Source: a bacterium 1XD42-76 (GTDB lineage Bacteria > Bacillota > Clostridia > Lachnospirales > Lachnospiraceae). From it: a DNA stretch of 64,000 nucleotides. The stretch lies in contig QZDW01000022.1 in NCBI GenBank assembly GCA_009917545.1, positions 1 through 64,000 of the forward strand. Direction: 5' to 3'. The notes below the pieces were generated by a model, which did no database searches, was not told where the DNA came from, and saw nothing but the letters and a program-made list of their open reading frames with translations. Below are positions 8,760-16,998 of the stretch, in pieces. The translations under genes and the position numbers were made by a program. The stretch's first letter is position 1. Every line of letters starts with the position of its first letter.

Positions 8760-9364
8760 TTAACGCACCTCCATATCCTTATTCTGATTCTTGTTCGGGG
8801 CAGCTTTCGCCGCCTCTTGTTTCTGAATTTCGGCAAAGCGTTCCTTTGCCCATTCCGGCAGGCACTCCGGCTTTACCTCTCCCACCTGCTCCTCTCCCCG
8901 GTGTAAAGGTTCGTGCAGAAGCAGGCACTTCCCCGTGCGCCTCCCCTTGCACCGTTCCCGCCCGTCACTAAGACTAACTGGTGTTCTGCAGAACGGTACT
9001 CCGGCCGGATGCTGTCTGTCCTGACTGCGGCAACCTTCCCCTCCAGACTGTCATCGTTTTTAAGCGGCAGGCACATATCGGCTGTAATAACCTCCCTCGG
9101 CACGGTGACTTTCGCCTGCTCCTCCCGTATCTTCACGCACTGCGCCTTCACACGCTCCGCAAACATCTCCACAATCTCCACATAGTCATCCGCCACCATG
9201 CAGTCCGTGTAAGAGCCGAAAAGCTCATTGCTCGTATAAAAGGCGCAGAGGTAGGGCATTTCCGCCTTTTCATCCACGCCTAAGACAACCTCTTTATCCC
9301 CGATGGGGATGCCATGCGTAATTTTATAGTTTTCTGCCATACGCTTTTCTTTCTCATCGCTCAT
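8760..9364 (-). pseudogene. Conserved ICE protein with a probable 3' frameshift
   Basis: The ATG at 9364 has an AGGAGG ribosome site. The frame runs to a TAA at 8873-8875, giving 163 residues that end NLYTGERSRWER. A different frame then continues to a TAA at 8760-8762 with coding-like sequence (EVKPECLPEWAKERFAEI), abutting the next start codon. As I recall relatives, they carry this PEWAK tail after the RWER segment. A one-base deletion (or two-base insertion) between about 8873 and 8905 explains the pattern. Either the protein is shortened by about 40 residues or the sequence has an error. The N-terminal domain is shared with the downstream gene. Confidence 0.6.
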
Positions 9365-9671
9365 AATCCCGCCTCCTGTCCTTCTGCGGCTCCTTATATT
9401 CCTGCAACTCATATTCACACGGGACATACAGCCTTCCATTTTCCACGCACCGGAAAATATCGCAGGTTTTGTCCGGGGACGCCGCATAAAATCCCTCATG
9501 GCTGTATTCCGCTTTCTGCCCGTCCTTCCCATAGCAGTCTGACTGGAAAAAGCCAAACTCCAAATCCCTCTTAAGCCTGCGTGTAATCTGGTAAAAGTCC
9601 CCGTCTTTTTTCTCAAACTTCCTCACCGGGACAAAATGTTTCCCGCCATATGCAAAAGCCCTGTTATCCAT
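9354..9671 (-). CDS. Small conserved ICE protein
   Basis: 105 residues from the ATG at 9671; upstream ATGs in the longer frame lie inside the previous gene. The sequence opens NRAFAYGGKHFVPVRKFEK and has a Cys pair (TCDIFRC) near residue 75. It resembles the FAY-GGK-FVPVRKF proteins seen with DNA-transfer clusters. No enzymatic motif is evident. It overlaps its upstream and downstream neighbours by about 8-11 nt, so translation is probably coupled. Confidence 0.6.
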   Translation of the reverse strand: MDNRAFAYGGKHFVPVRKFEKKDGDFYQITRRLKRDLEFGFFQSDCYGKDGQKAEYSHEGFYAASPDKTCDIFRCVENGRLYVPCEYELQEYKEPQKDRRRDYER

Positions 9672-10002
9672 GCGCCCCGTCCTCGCTTCCTTCCATGACT
9701 TTCTTTCCATATTCGGTAAAGGCATACCATGCCGTCCGGTCAAAGCGGCTCCCATTGTGTTCACCCTGCACCAGAATCCCGGCTTTTTTCAGCCTGCCAA
9801 TCCCGCACGTTATCATGCCCCTGCTGAGATAGGGCATATGGACGGTAAACGCCTTTTTACTGCATCTCATCCATGTGTTCCCCTCATAGCAATGTCTATG
9901 GTGGAACTCGTTTTCTTTCACTTCCCTCCAGATATGCTCCAAAAGCAGGGCGGCGGTTATGCCGAACCTCTCTGCCATCCCGGAATTAAATCTCTCTGCC
10001 AT
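9664..10002 (-). CDS. Winged-helix DNA-binding protein (replication-initiator/DnaD-N type)
   Basis: 112 residues. The order ITAALLLEHIWREV, a GNTWMRCSKKAF segment and LSRGMITCGIGRLKKAGIL fits the winged helix at the N-terminus of phage/ICE replisome organisers and RepA-like initiators. The C-terminal effector half is absent, so this stand-alone module is more likely a regulator or adaptor. The start at 10002 has AAAGGAGG. A second in-frame ATG eight codons later begins the same MAERF sequence, a small N-terminal duplication. Confidence 0.6.
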   Translation of the reverse strand: MAERFNSGMAERFGITAALLLEHIWREVKENEFHHRHCYEGNTWMRCSKKAFTVHMPYLSRGMITCGIGRLKKAGILVQGEHNGSRFDRTAWYAFTEYGKKVMEGSEDGAHG

Positions 10003-10031
10003 CCGAAAACCTCCTTTCCTCCGGTATGTAA

Positions 10032-10050
10032 GGGCGGCTTACCGCCGCCC
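10032..10050 (-). other. Perfect GC-rich hairpin between ICE genes
   Basis: GGGCGGC and GCCGCCC form a perfect 7-bp stem with a GGTAA loop, 30 nt upstream of the winged-helix gene. There is no U-tract on the minus strand, so it is more likely an RNA-processing, stabilising or weak attenuation element than a standard terminator. Confidence 0.4.
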
Positions 10051-10098
10051 CGTAACACTTCCTGCATAGATTCGCCTGAATTACCGCATGGGTTTGTT

Positions 10099-10188
10099 TT
10101 ACCCTTTCTTCCTGCGGATTCTCAAGAATACCGCTGCAACCACGATAAATGCCACAAGCGCAATGCTGATTCCTGTCTTTGCTTTCAT
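10099..10188 (-). CDS. 29-residue single-pass membrane peptide
   Basis: Short reading frame directly after the adhesin gene. It has a basic start (MKAKTG), about 16 hydrophobic residues (ISIALVAFIVVAAVFL) and a basic tail (RIRRKKG). AGGAGG lies 12 nt upstream and overlaps the adhesin stop codon region, which suggests coupled translation. The peptide looks like a membrane-inserted micro-protein. Its function is unknown; an accessory to surface display or mating-channel assembly is speculation. Confidence 0.5.
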   Translation of the reverse strand: MKAKTGISIALVAFIVVAAVFLRIRRKKG

Positions 10189-10195
10189 AATAATC

Positions 10196-13100
10196 TTAGT
10201 CCTCCTTCCTTTTCCTGCTCATTGCCGCCAGAACGCCGAACACGCCGATTCCCGCCACGGATAAGGCGGATAAGGCAATCCACAACCCCACGTTGCTCTC
10301 ATCGCCCGTCTTTGGCGTGGTGATAATCTCCACTGGCTTTTTCTCATTGGTCATGGCCGCTTTCACAACCTGCCCGTCCTCTTTGATTTCAAACGGGAAC
10401 TCCCTTTCGTCAATCAGGTAGCCTTCCGGTGCGTCATATTCCTGATAGGTGTACTTGCCATAGCGGAGCGTAAAGGTGGCAAGCCCGTCCTGATCGGTCA
10501 CGCCTGTCGCAACTACATTCCCGTCCTCATCCTTGATGCGGAACTTTGCGTTGGGGAGCAGCTTGCCGTCTGATACATCCGTCTTTGTCAGCTCCAGCTT
10601 TCCGGTGATCGGCTTGTTGATGAACCCTACGCCTGCCTCGTTCTCCACGTCCACAATTTTCCCGTCCTCGTTTATCTCAAAGAAATAGGCATTTTCATCC
10701 AGCACAAACCCTTCCGGCGCTGTCTTTTCTTTTACAAAGTAACCGCCATACAGTAACCCGTCCGTCTGGTAAATGCCCTCGGAGATTTCCGGGATTTCAG
10801 CAACCAGTGCGTCTTTCTTCGGGTTGAATTTCTGGTTTCCGTCTGTGTCCTGATACAGCTCAAAGACTGCGCCTATCAGCTTGTTTGCCGGGTAGTCTGC
10901 GTCAACCTTTGTCAGACGGACGCTGCCGATAATCAGCTTATCCGTGATTTTAACCTCAATCACTTCTTCATTTACCGTAACAGAAACATAATGCAGTGCT
11001 TCGTTCAGCACATACCCTGTCGGTGCCGCAATCTCCCGCACGATATAGGTTCCAAACGGCACGTCCTCAAAGGCAAATGCCCCGTCTGCGTCTGTTACGG
11101 ACACCAGCAGTGCGGTATCTTCGGTAAATTCCTCCGTGCCTGCCGAAAACAGGCCGATGGTGGCATTTTCCAGCGGCTGATCCTCCGTGTCCACTTTGAT
11201 TCCCTCGATTCTTCCACGGAGCAGCTCATTTTCAATGGGTTCCCCGTCATTTGCATGAATGCTCACAAGCGCCGCATCCTGCCCCTGATAGGAGAACTCC
11301 ACCGGGTATTTCTCATCGGAAAGGATATAGTGCTGGTCGGTGCATACCTCTTTCACATAGTAACTGCCAAAAGGCAGGTCACTGGCAAAAAATGCCATGC
11401 TGTCCGTGTTGCAGAATACAATCTCAATCAATCCGTCTGCCGGGATAATGTCACCATTGGAAGCGGTCAAGTCCTCCGCCGCATACAGCCCAAAGGCTAC
11501 GTTCTGGATTTCCCCTTTGTTCCCGATGCCAAAGGCTTCGTCCTGCTCCAGTGCTTTTGTTAAGTCAACCGTCACTTTCTGGCGCTCATTGTAAAAGGCG
11601 GTGTCGGTTTCCGTCACGGAAACTTCCTGCCCCGCATAGACCAGCTCAATTTCATGGGCTTCGATATTCAGCACACAGCCATCGGGCGCAGTCACTTCCA
11701 CGACTTTATATTTTCCCAGATACAGCTCTTTCGTCTCTGCGTTCCCGTCCTCATCGGTAGTAACGGTGTCCACGACTTCCCCTGCGCCTGCACGCAAAGT
11801 TCCGTCCTGCGTCACAATGTCCTCTGCGGCGATGATTTCATATACTGCCCCCGCTTTCCCGGCCACTTCATAGACCGGGGTATAGATGCTGCCGTCCTCG
11901 GTTAAATCCCCGTCTTTGTCGATGAAGCCGTCACCGGAAACCTGCACGCCCGCAAACTCCTCGGCGGTCTTTGACACAAGGATTCTTCCTTTCTGCGGCA
12001 CGTTCTTCTGCTCCGTCACCACAACAGTGACGCCGCTTTCCTCGGTGGAGTTTTCCTGCGCCACGGTGAACGGGATGGGCGTGGAATCCAGCACATAGCC
12101 ATAGGGAGCCTGCACCTCAACCATTGTGTAGTCCCCAAAAGGCAGCTCCTCCGGCGTGATCAGGTATCCGTCCGCCCCGGTGTAGAACGTATCCAGCGTT
12201 GTCACTTCCGGGTAGGTGTACTTCATGGTGACAAGCTCCCCTGCGCTGTCATAAATCTGGTAGCCTGCGCCTGTAAGGGGGATGGTGTTCCCGGTTTCAG
12301 CGTCTTTCTTCACAATCTTGATATAGGACGCAAACGGCCTGTTGTTGATCAGGTAGCGGTAAACCTCCCCGTCTTTGCTGACATACACGTCAAAATCCTT
12401 CATAAGCTCGCTGCCTTCCCACCCTTTGGTCTGGTGGACGGTGTAAATGCCATAAGGCAGGTCTTTTGTTTCCGCATAGCCATACTCATCGCATACCAGC
12501 GTGTCCCGCTCGCTCTCTTTTGCATTGTCAAAACTTCCGGAACGCTTCAAATATACCTGAAATTCTGCGCCTTCCTCCAGCGTTTCAATCTGTGTGCTTC
12601 CGTCATCGGTGTGCTTGATGATGGAAATGCGCCCTTTGATGACCTGCTCCTGCACGTCATTGGACGTGGTGTTCAACTCAATCGCATAATTCTCCGGCTC
12701 CGCCCCTACATGGTGTACGGTTTCATCCAAAAGGTAACCCTCGGATGGCGTAATCTCCCGGACGCTCCAGTTATTGCCGCAGATATAATATTTCGTGGTG
12801 AATTTCCCCTCGCTGTCGGTGGTGTAGGTGTCGATCAGGGTGTCCCCGTCATAAATGCCATACACTGCGCCCGCCAGAGTTGCGTCACCCTGCGGCTCCC
12901 CGGTTTCCTTATCTGTTTTTGTCACGTTGACACGGAACTTCTTTAAAATGTTGGTCACGGTTGCACTGGTGACTTCCTTCCACTTGATTGTGACGCTCTG
13001 CTTCTTGGGGATGACATAGCGGACTGCGGTGTCCACTTCCTCAAGGGTATATGGTGTGGAGCCGGAAATGAGGATGTTAGAGAACATAGCGACACCGTTC

Positions 13101-14410
13101 CTGTCGGTCACTGCATACTCATCCACGGCTGCGCCGGAGAGGGATGTCCCGAACAGATGGAACCTCACGCCCTCCACCAGATTGTCCTCGGAGCCTTTGA
13201 TTACTTTCAAATCCCCACGCTTTAAGATGTTGGAGAATTCCACCTTTGCGGTCTGCCCGCCTGCAACGGTCACTTTCTGTGATTTCTGCGGCTCATAGCG
13301 ATCCTCTGTCAGTTCGGTCACGGTGTAGGTTCCCGGATTCAGGTTCTCCACCTTAATCTTTCCGTTCTTCCCCGTAACCACTGTCTTATTGATTCCGTTG
13401 CCCGTAATCTGGAACCTTAAACCCTCCACAATCCCGTCCTCGGACGTTTTCACAATCTGCACATGGCCGTAAGGGATTTTCACGCTCAGGTACACCGTGA
13501 TGTCGGCTGCGCTCTCCACGCCCACCACGACGTCCTGCAAAGACGCATCGCCATAGGCTACCAGTGTGCCGCTGACTGCCGGGCTTCTCTTGGTTGCGGA
13601 TAAAAGCACGTCCTCCGTCACCGCCTTTTGGGAAGTGATGGTTAAGGTATTCCCGGACGCACTCACGGACACGCTGCTGTTGGATGAGGTAAAGTTATAC
13701 TTTGATAAAACCCCATTCGTATCCGTCAGCTTCACGACATATTTATCCCCGTCCCATGAAAGCTCCTTTACAACTGCGTTCCTGTCGGTAGACGCAAAGC
13801 TGGGGATTGTCCCGTGTTCCTGCATACCCGCCACAATCTGGCTGTACGCTGCGGACACACCGCCGTTTGCCCCGTTTGCACAGATGCTGTTATAAAACTT
13901 TCCGTCTGTCTGGTTATACGGGGCATTGGCGTTCCTGCACCCGGTCACAATCTCCCATATGACCATCTGCGTGGCAACCACCTTTTCATCCTCGGAACCG
14001 GGAAGGCTCCCCATGCTGCCCTGCGAACCGTACAAAAGCGCAAGGTTCACGGCGTCCCTCTGGCTCCCGCTTAAGGCGTTCCATGTTTCAGACGCATTTG
14101 CCTGCAATGTGTTCCCGGTGTGCAGCGACACGCCCGGCTGGATACAGAAGGCAGGCTCCCCGTCCGCATAGATACGGGTTCTTGCCTCCCCCGCCTCTCC
14201 GCATACCCTCCCGTCGTGGGTGACGGTCTGCTGGTAACGGATGGCGTTGCCTGCCCCGTCATGGCAGTACGCAAAGGTAATCTTCGCTGTTTGCGACGCC
14301 GCCGACACGTTCATGGACGGAAGCACGGAAACAATGGATGCCGCCGCCATCATCAGGGCAAGCCCTCTTTTCAGTCTTTCTTTTAACTTCTTCAATCTAC
14401 TTACCTCCAT
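10196..14410 (-). CDS. Thioester-domain, SpaA/Cna-B repeat surface adhesin with LPxTG-like anchor
   Basis: 1,404 residues, with a Sec signal peptide (hydrophobic LALMMAAASIVSVL, cleavage near residue 38). A thioester domain follows: Cys89 in FCIQPG and Gln148 in ATQMVIWE are the expected Cys-Gln pair that can bind host or partner surfaces covalently. About ten SpaA/Cna-B-like repeats come next, each with a K-x-D or K-T type start and an E-x-x-AP-x-GY end, expected to form intramolecular isopeptide bonds. The C-terminus has TPKTGD (about 1365-1370), a hydrophobic span and the tail SRKRKED, so sortase anchoring to peptidoglycan is likely. Its place in the ICE suggests a role in donor-recipient or host contact (inference). 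Confidence 0.9.
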   Translation of the reverse strand: MEVSRLKKLKERLKRGLALMMAAASIVSVLPSMNVSAASQTAKITFAYCHDGAGNAIRYQQTVTHDGRVCGEAGEARTRIYADGEPAFCIQPGVSLHTGNTLQANASETWNALSGSQRDAVNLALLYGSQGSMGSLPGSEDEKVVATQMVIWEIVTGCRNANAPYNQTDGKFYNSICANGANGGVSAAYSQIVAGMQEHGTIPSFASTDRNAVVKELSWDGDKYVVKLTDTNGVLSKYNFTSSNSSVSVSASGNTLTITSQKAVTEDVLLSATKRSPAVSGTLVAYGDASLQDVVVGVESAADITVYLSVKIPYGHVQIVKTSEDGIVEGLRFQITGNGINKTVVTGKNGKIKVENLNPGTYTVTELTEDRYEPQKSQKVTVAGGQTAKVEFSNILKRGDLKVIKGSEDNLVEGVRFHLFGTSLSGAAVDEYAVTDRNGVAMFSNILISGSTPYTLEEVDTAVRYVIPKKQSVTIKWKEVTSATVTNILKKFRVNVTKTDKETGEPQGDATLAGAVYGIYDGDTLIDTYTTDSEGKFTTKYYICGNNWSVREITPSEGYLLDETVHHVGAEPENYAIELNTTSNDVQEQVIKGRISIIKHTDDGSTQIETLEEGAEFQVYLKRSGSFDNAKESERDTLVCDEYGYAETKDLPYGIYTVHQTKGWEGSELMKDFDVYVSKDGEVYRYLINNRPFASYIKIVKKDAETGNTIPLTGAGYQIYDSAGELVTMKYTYPEVTTLDTFYTGADGYLITPEELPFGDYTMVEVQAPYGYVLDSTPIPFTVAQENSTEESGVTVVVTEQKNVPQKGRILVSKTAEEFAGVQVSGDGFIDKDGDLTEDGSIYTPVYEVAGKAGAVYEIIAAEDIVTQDGTLRAGAGEVVDTVTTDEDGNAETKELYLGKYKVVEVTAPDGCVLNIEAHEIELVYAGQEVSVTETDTAFYNERQKVTVDLTKALEQDEAFGIGNKGEIQNVAFGLYAAEDLTASNGDIIPADGLIEIVFCNTDSMAFFASDLPFGSYYVKEVCTDQHYILSDEKYPVEFSYQGQDAALVSIHANDGEPIENELLRGRIEGIKVDTEDQPLENATIGLFSAGTEEFTEDTALLVSVTDADGAFAFEDVPFGTYIVREIAAPTGYVLNEALHYVSVTVNEEVIEVKITDKLIIGSVRLTKVDADYPANKLIGAVFELYQDTDGNQKFNPKKDALVAEIPEISEGIYQTDGLLYGGYFVKEKTAPEGFVLDENAYFFEINEDGKIVDVENEAGVGFINKPITGKLELTKTDVSDGKLLPNAKFRIKDEDGNVVATGVTDQDGLATFTLRYGKYTYQEYDAPEGYLIDEREFPFEIKEDGQVVKAAMTNEKKPVEIITTPKTGDESNVGLWIALSALSVAGIGVFGVLAAMSRKRKED

Positions 14411-14750
14411 TTTATTTTTTGACTTATATCAGAATCCTGCTCCGGCAGGATTCCCTGCCTGCGGCGGGTTGCGCCAGCAACATAATTCCGCCCCGCCGCA
14501 GTGCAATCCCCCGGAGGGTTTTCGTGCATGGAACTCTGTTTCCTGTACGAAAAAAATCCCTGCAATGTGCAGGGTTGGTAAACTGTTGGTTCTGTTGTGC
14601 CAGCCAGAAAAAGGATAGCCACCGGCTCCTTATTGTTTTTTCGGCTGGTATTCGGCTGGTAACGGAAAGGGGTAGGGTGTGGGAAGGGGGAAACGGTGAA
14701 AAGGCTATCCGCAAAAGGGCATAGTTGCCCCACGGTGGAAAGCCTCAATG
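14411..14750 (-). promoter_or_regulatory. 340-nt structured leader upstream of the adhesin
   Basis: No convincing gene lies between parB and the adhesin. The segment holds several strong inverted repeats: AATCCTGC/GCAGGATT with a 4-nt loop (14433-14452), GCGGCGGG/CCCGCCGC (14461-14499), CCCTGCA/TGCAGGG with a 3-nt loop (14558-14574), and a long-range GGATAGCC/GGCTATCC pair (14613-14620 with 14700-14707). This is consistent with a structured 5' leader RNA controlling adhesin expression. I could not match it to a known riboswitch, and no clear -35/-10 pair was assigned. Confidence 0.45.
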
Positions 14751-15689
14751 TTACCGTTCCCTGTCCTTGCTCCGCTCCCGTTTCCGGTACAGCTCCAGTG
14801 CCTTTACAATCGTATCTTCCATCTGTTTCGCAGGCGTCCCCGGTGAAAAATATTTGCTGATACGCTCTTTTGGCATACGAAACTGCTCCTTCTGGTTCCC
14901 CTTTTCCTCTGATAAAATAGAGAGGATCACATCCTCATTCAACCTCCCCTCGTCTGCAAACTTACGCATTTTAATCGCCTGTGCATGGCTCGGTGTGCAG
15001 TCCTCCAACTGCATGGTGTCAAGCAGAATGGTCTGCTGCTCTTTCGGCAGGTAAGACAACTCTACCGCTGGGCGTATGGCAATCTTGCCGCTGTCAACCA
15101 TATCCAGAATTGGCGTGATTAGCTCGGTCAAGCGGATATATTTCCTAATCTGTTCATGGCTTTCCCCTGCTTGCTCTGCCAAAATCTCTCTCGATGATTT
15201 CTTTCCCGACTTCTGCAACGGTGTTGCAGAAGTTAAGTCCGAACGATACCCCTGTTGTCTTTTCATTGCGTCCAGTTTCATCTTGTAGGCAAACGCTTTC
15301 TCTGACGGTAATATCTGCTCCCTTTGCAGGTTGGAATCCACCATGATTATAATGGCTTCATCATCTGTCAAGTTACGGACAATGCACGGTATCTCCTTTT
15401 TCTCCGCAAGCTCGCTCGCCATTTTCCGCCTGTGTCCGGCTATCATTTCATAGCCGCCCTCCGGCTTTTCCCGGACAAGGGCAGGCACCAGAACGCCATA
15501 CTGTTTCACGCTCTCCGCCATATCCGCCATGCTCTCGTCCATCTTCACCTTAAACGGGTGGTTGGGAAAATCGCTGATTTCCTTCAGCGGGATTTCCCTG
15601 ACGGATTCCCGGCTTTCATTGTCCCTTTCCTCCTGTGTGCTGAACAGGTCAGCGGCTGAGGGAAGCGGCATTTTTATTTCTTTCGCCAC
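14751..15689 (-). CDS. parB: ParB/Spo0J-like partition protein
   Basis: 312 residues. The ParB N-terminal domain has the AGHRRKMAS motif near residue 85, expected to bind CTP/DNA in this family. Residues about 170-200 form a helix-turn-helix (REILAEQAGESHEQIRKYIRL). The start is GTG with GGAGGTGATACGCA upstream and lies 41 nt inside the parA 3' end. With parA it likely maintains the excised element or regulates transfer. It is typical of ICEs with a replicative circular stage. Confidence 0.9.
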   Translation of the reverse strand: MAKEIKMPLPSAADLFSTQEERDNESRESVREIPLKEISDFPNHPFKVKMDESMADMAESVKQYGVLVPALVREKPEGGYEMIAGHRRKMASELAEKKEIPCIVRNLTDDEAIIIMVDSNLQREQILPSEKAFAYKMKLDAMKRQQGYRSDLTSATPLQKSGKKSSREILAEQAGESHEQIRKYIRLTELITPILDMVDSGKIAIRPAVELSYLPKEQQTILLDTMQLEDCTPSHAQAIKMRKFADEGRLNEDVILSILSEEKGNQKEQFRMPKERISKYFSPGTPAKQMEDTIVKALELYRKRERSKDRER

Positions 15690-16473
15690 TGCGTATCACC
15701 TCCCTCGTAAATGCTCCATACGCCTTTGCCGCCGCACCGTTTTTGTCATAGCTGTAAATGCTCTGCCCTGCGGCGCTGGTTTCCGCCGCTTTCACCGCAA
15801 CGGGGATGACCGTCTGGTACACCTTGATTACCCTCCCGTAATTCTGCCTTAGATTGTCGGCTGTGGCACGGGCAAGGTTTGTCCGCATATCCGCCAGCGT
15901 CAATAACACGCCGTCCACCTTTAAACCGGGGTTAATCTGCCGCTGTACCTTGCCTATGGTTTTCATAAGCTGCGTCATTCCCTTTAAGGGGAGATAGTGC
16001 GCCTGCACTGGGACGATTACGCTGTCCGCCGCCGCAAGCGCATTGATAGTAAGCATACCCAGACTCGGCATACAGTCAATCAGGATATAGTCATAATCCT
16101 TTTTCAGCTCGCTCAGATAGGATTTCATGGTGAACTCCCGGCTCATGGCGTTTACAAGCGTGATTTCCATGCCTGACAGCTCGATATTCGCCGGAATCAG
16201 GTCTACGCCCTCGTCATGGTGTAAAATCCCCTCGCCCGCTTCAAACGGCTCGTCACGGATAATCTTCTCCATCTGCGTTGAGAGCGTAACCGGAAGGCTG
16301 TCCTGATCCGCCCAACCCAAAGAGGTTGTCAAATCCCCCTGCGGATCGGCGTCCACAAGCAGCACTTTCTTCCCCTCGTTTGCAAGCCCTACCCCTAAGT
16401 TGACGGCAGTCGTGGTCTTTCCCGTCCCGCCTTTCTGGTTTGCAAGGGCAATTACCTTACATTTAGACATCAC
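15649..16473 (-). CDS. parA: ParA/Soj-like partition ATPase
   Basis: 274 residues. A deviant Walker A KGGTGKTT sits near residue 14, a VDADPQGDLT switch near residue 43, and a DYILIDCMPSLGML Walker B near residue 125. It is an ATP-dependent nucleoid-bound partition motor working with the ParB encoded by the overlapping downstream gene. The ribosome site is GGAGG; a GTG (used here) or the adjacent ATG could start it. A 7-bp hairpin (ATAGCCA/TGGCTAT, 16501-16531) lies upstream and may be regulatory. Confidence 0.93.
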   Translation of the reverse strand: MMSKCKVIALANQKGGTGKTTTAVNLGVGLANEGKKVLLVDADPQGDLTTSLGWADQDSLPVTLSTQMEKIIRDEPFEAGEGILHHDEGVDLIPANIELSGMEITLVNAMSREFTMKSYLSELKKDYDYILIDCMPSLGMLTINALAAADSVIVPVQAHYLPLKGMTQLMKTIGKVQRQINPGLKVDGVLLTLADMRTNLARATADNLRQNYGRVIKVYQTVIPVAVKAAETSAAGQSIYSYDKNGAAAKAYGAFTREVIRSGERNKNAASLSR

Positions 16474-16549
16474 GGTTTACCTCCTTTCCTGAAAAATTTA
16501 ATAGCCACCCTGCATAAGACAGAATGGCTATGTATGGGTTTTGGGCAAT

Positions 16550-16588
16550 AAAAAAACCGACTGATTCTCGTTTTGAAAATCAATCGGT
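16550..16588 (-). terminator. Rho-independent terminator of the rnlA-rnlB operon
   Basis: On the minus strand an 11-nt arm (ACCGATTGATT) pairs with AATCAGTCGGT with one mismatch, and is followed by TTTTTTTA. It lies about 20 nt after the rnlB-like stop and separates the toxin-antitoxin unit from parA. Confidence 0.8.
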
Positions 16589-16606
16589 CTAGCAGATACT
16601 TAACTT

Positions 16607-16957
16607 TTATACATTCAATATTTCCTTTTTCTTTATTGTCGGCAACATTGAATTTAATACAATTTCCCTATTTTCTTTTAAGTACATATTTGCTACATTC
16701 ACTATATCATTATTAGGAACAATATATTCACTGGTATTCCACATCACTTTACCCGCTGCACTTATATCAAACACAACGAATCTATACTGATTAACCCCAC
16801 ATTTTAACGCCAAATCTACAATAATTTTTCTCTTGCTTTCTTCTGGAGGAAACGAGATTTCTACTAAAGATTTTTTTAATGAAATTTCATAATCTAATAT
16901 CGTAACCATACCAATGTATGTACTATCTGTAATATGATGCAATATCATTTTTTTCAT
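16607..16957 (-). CDS. rnlB: RnlB-like antitoxin
   Basis: 116 residues from the ATG at 16957 (AAGGAGGAGAGACA upstream). The layout matches RnlB: a short beta-rich N-terminus, KKSLVEISF, then RKIIVDLALKCGVNQYRFVVF (in RnlB, I-x-FDLL-x-x-NG-x-x-x-NRF), and a C-terminal helix with ENREIVLNSML. In E. coli RnlB neutralises RnlA by direct binding. The gene lies 41 nt after an RnlA-type toxin gene on the same strand, ends at its own terminator, and is AT-rich. Recognition is by remembered family pattern, so a remote unrelated antitoxin is the main alternative. Confidence 0.7.
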   Translation of the reverse strand: MKKMILHHITDSTYIGMVTILDYEISLKKSLVEISFPPEESKRKIIVDLALKCGVNQYRFVVFDISAAGKVMWNTSEYIVPNNDIVNVANMYLKENREIVLNSMLPTIKKKEILNV

Positions 16958-16998
16958 TGTCTCTCCTCCTTTCCAATTATATAATATGTCTGTTGGCA

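Noticed and set aside
14424..14714. Small minus-strand frames in the adhesin leader
   Set aside because: No ribosome site and low-complexity sequence across strong hairpins; the region is better explained as structured leader.
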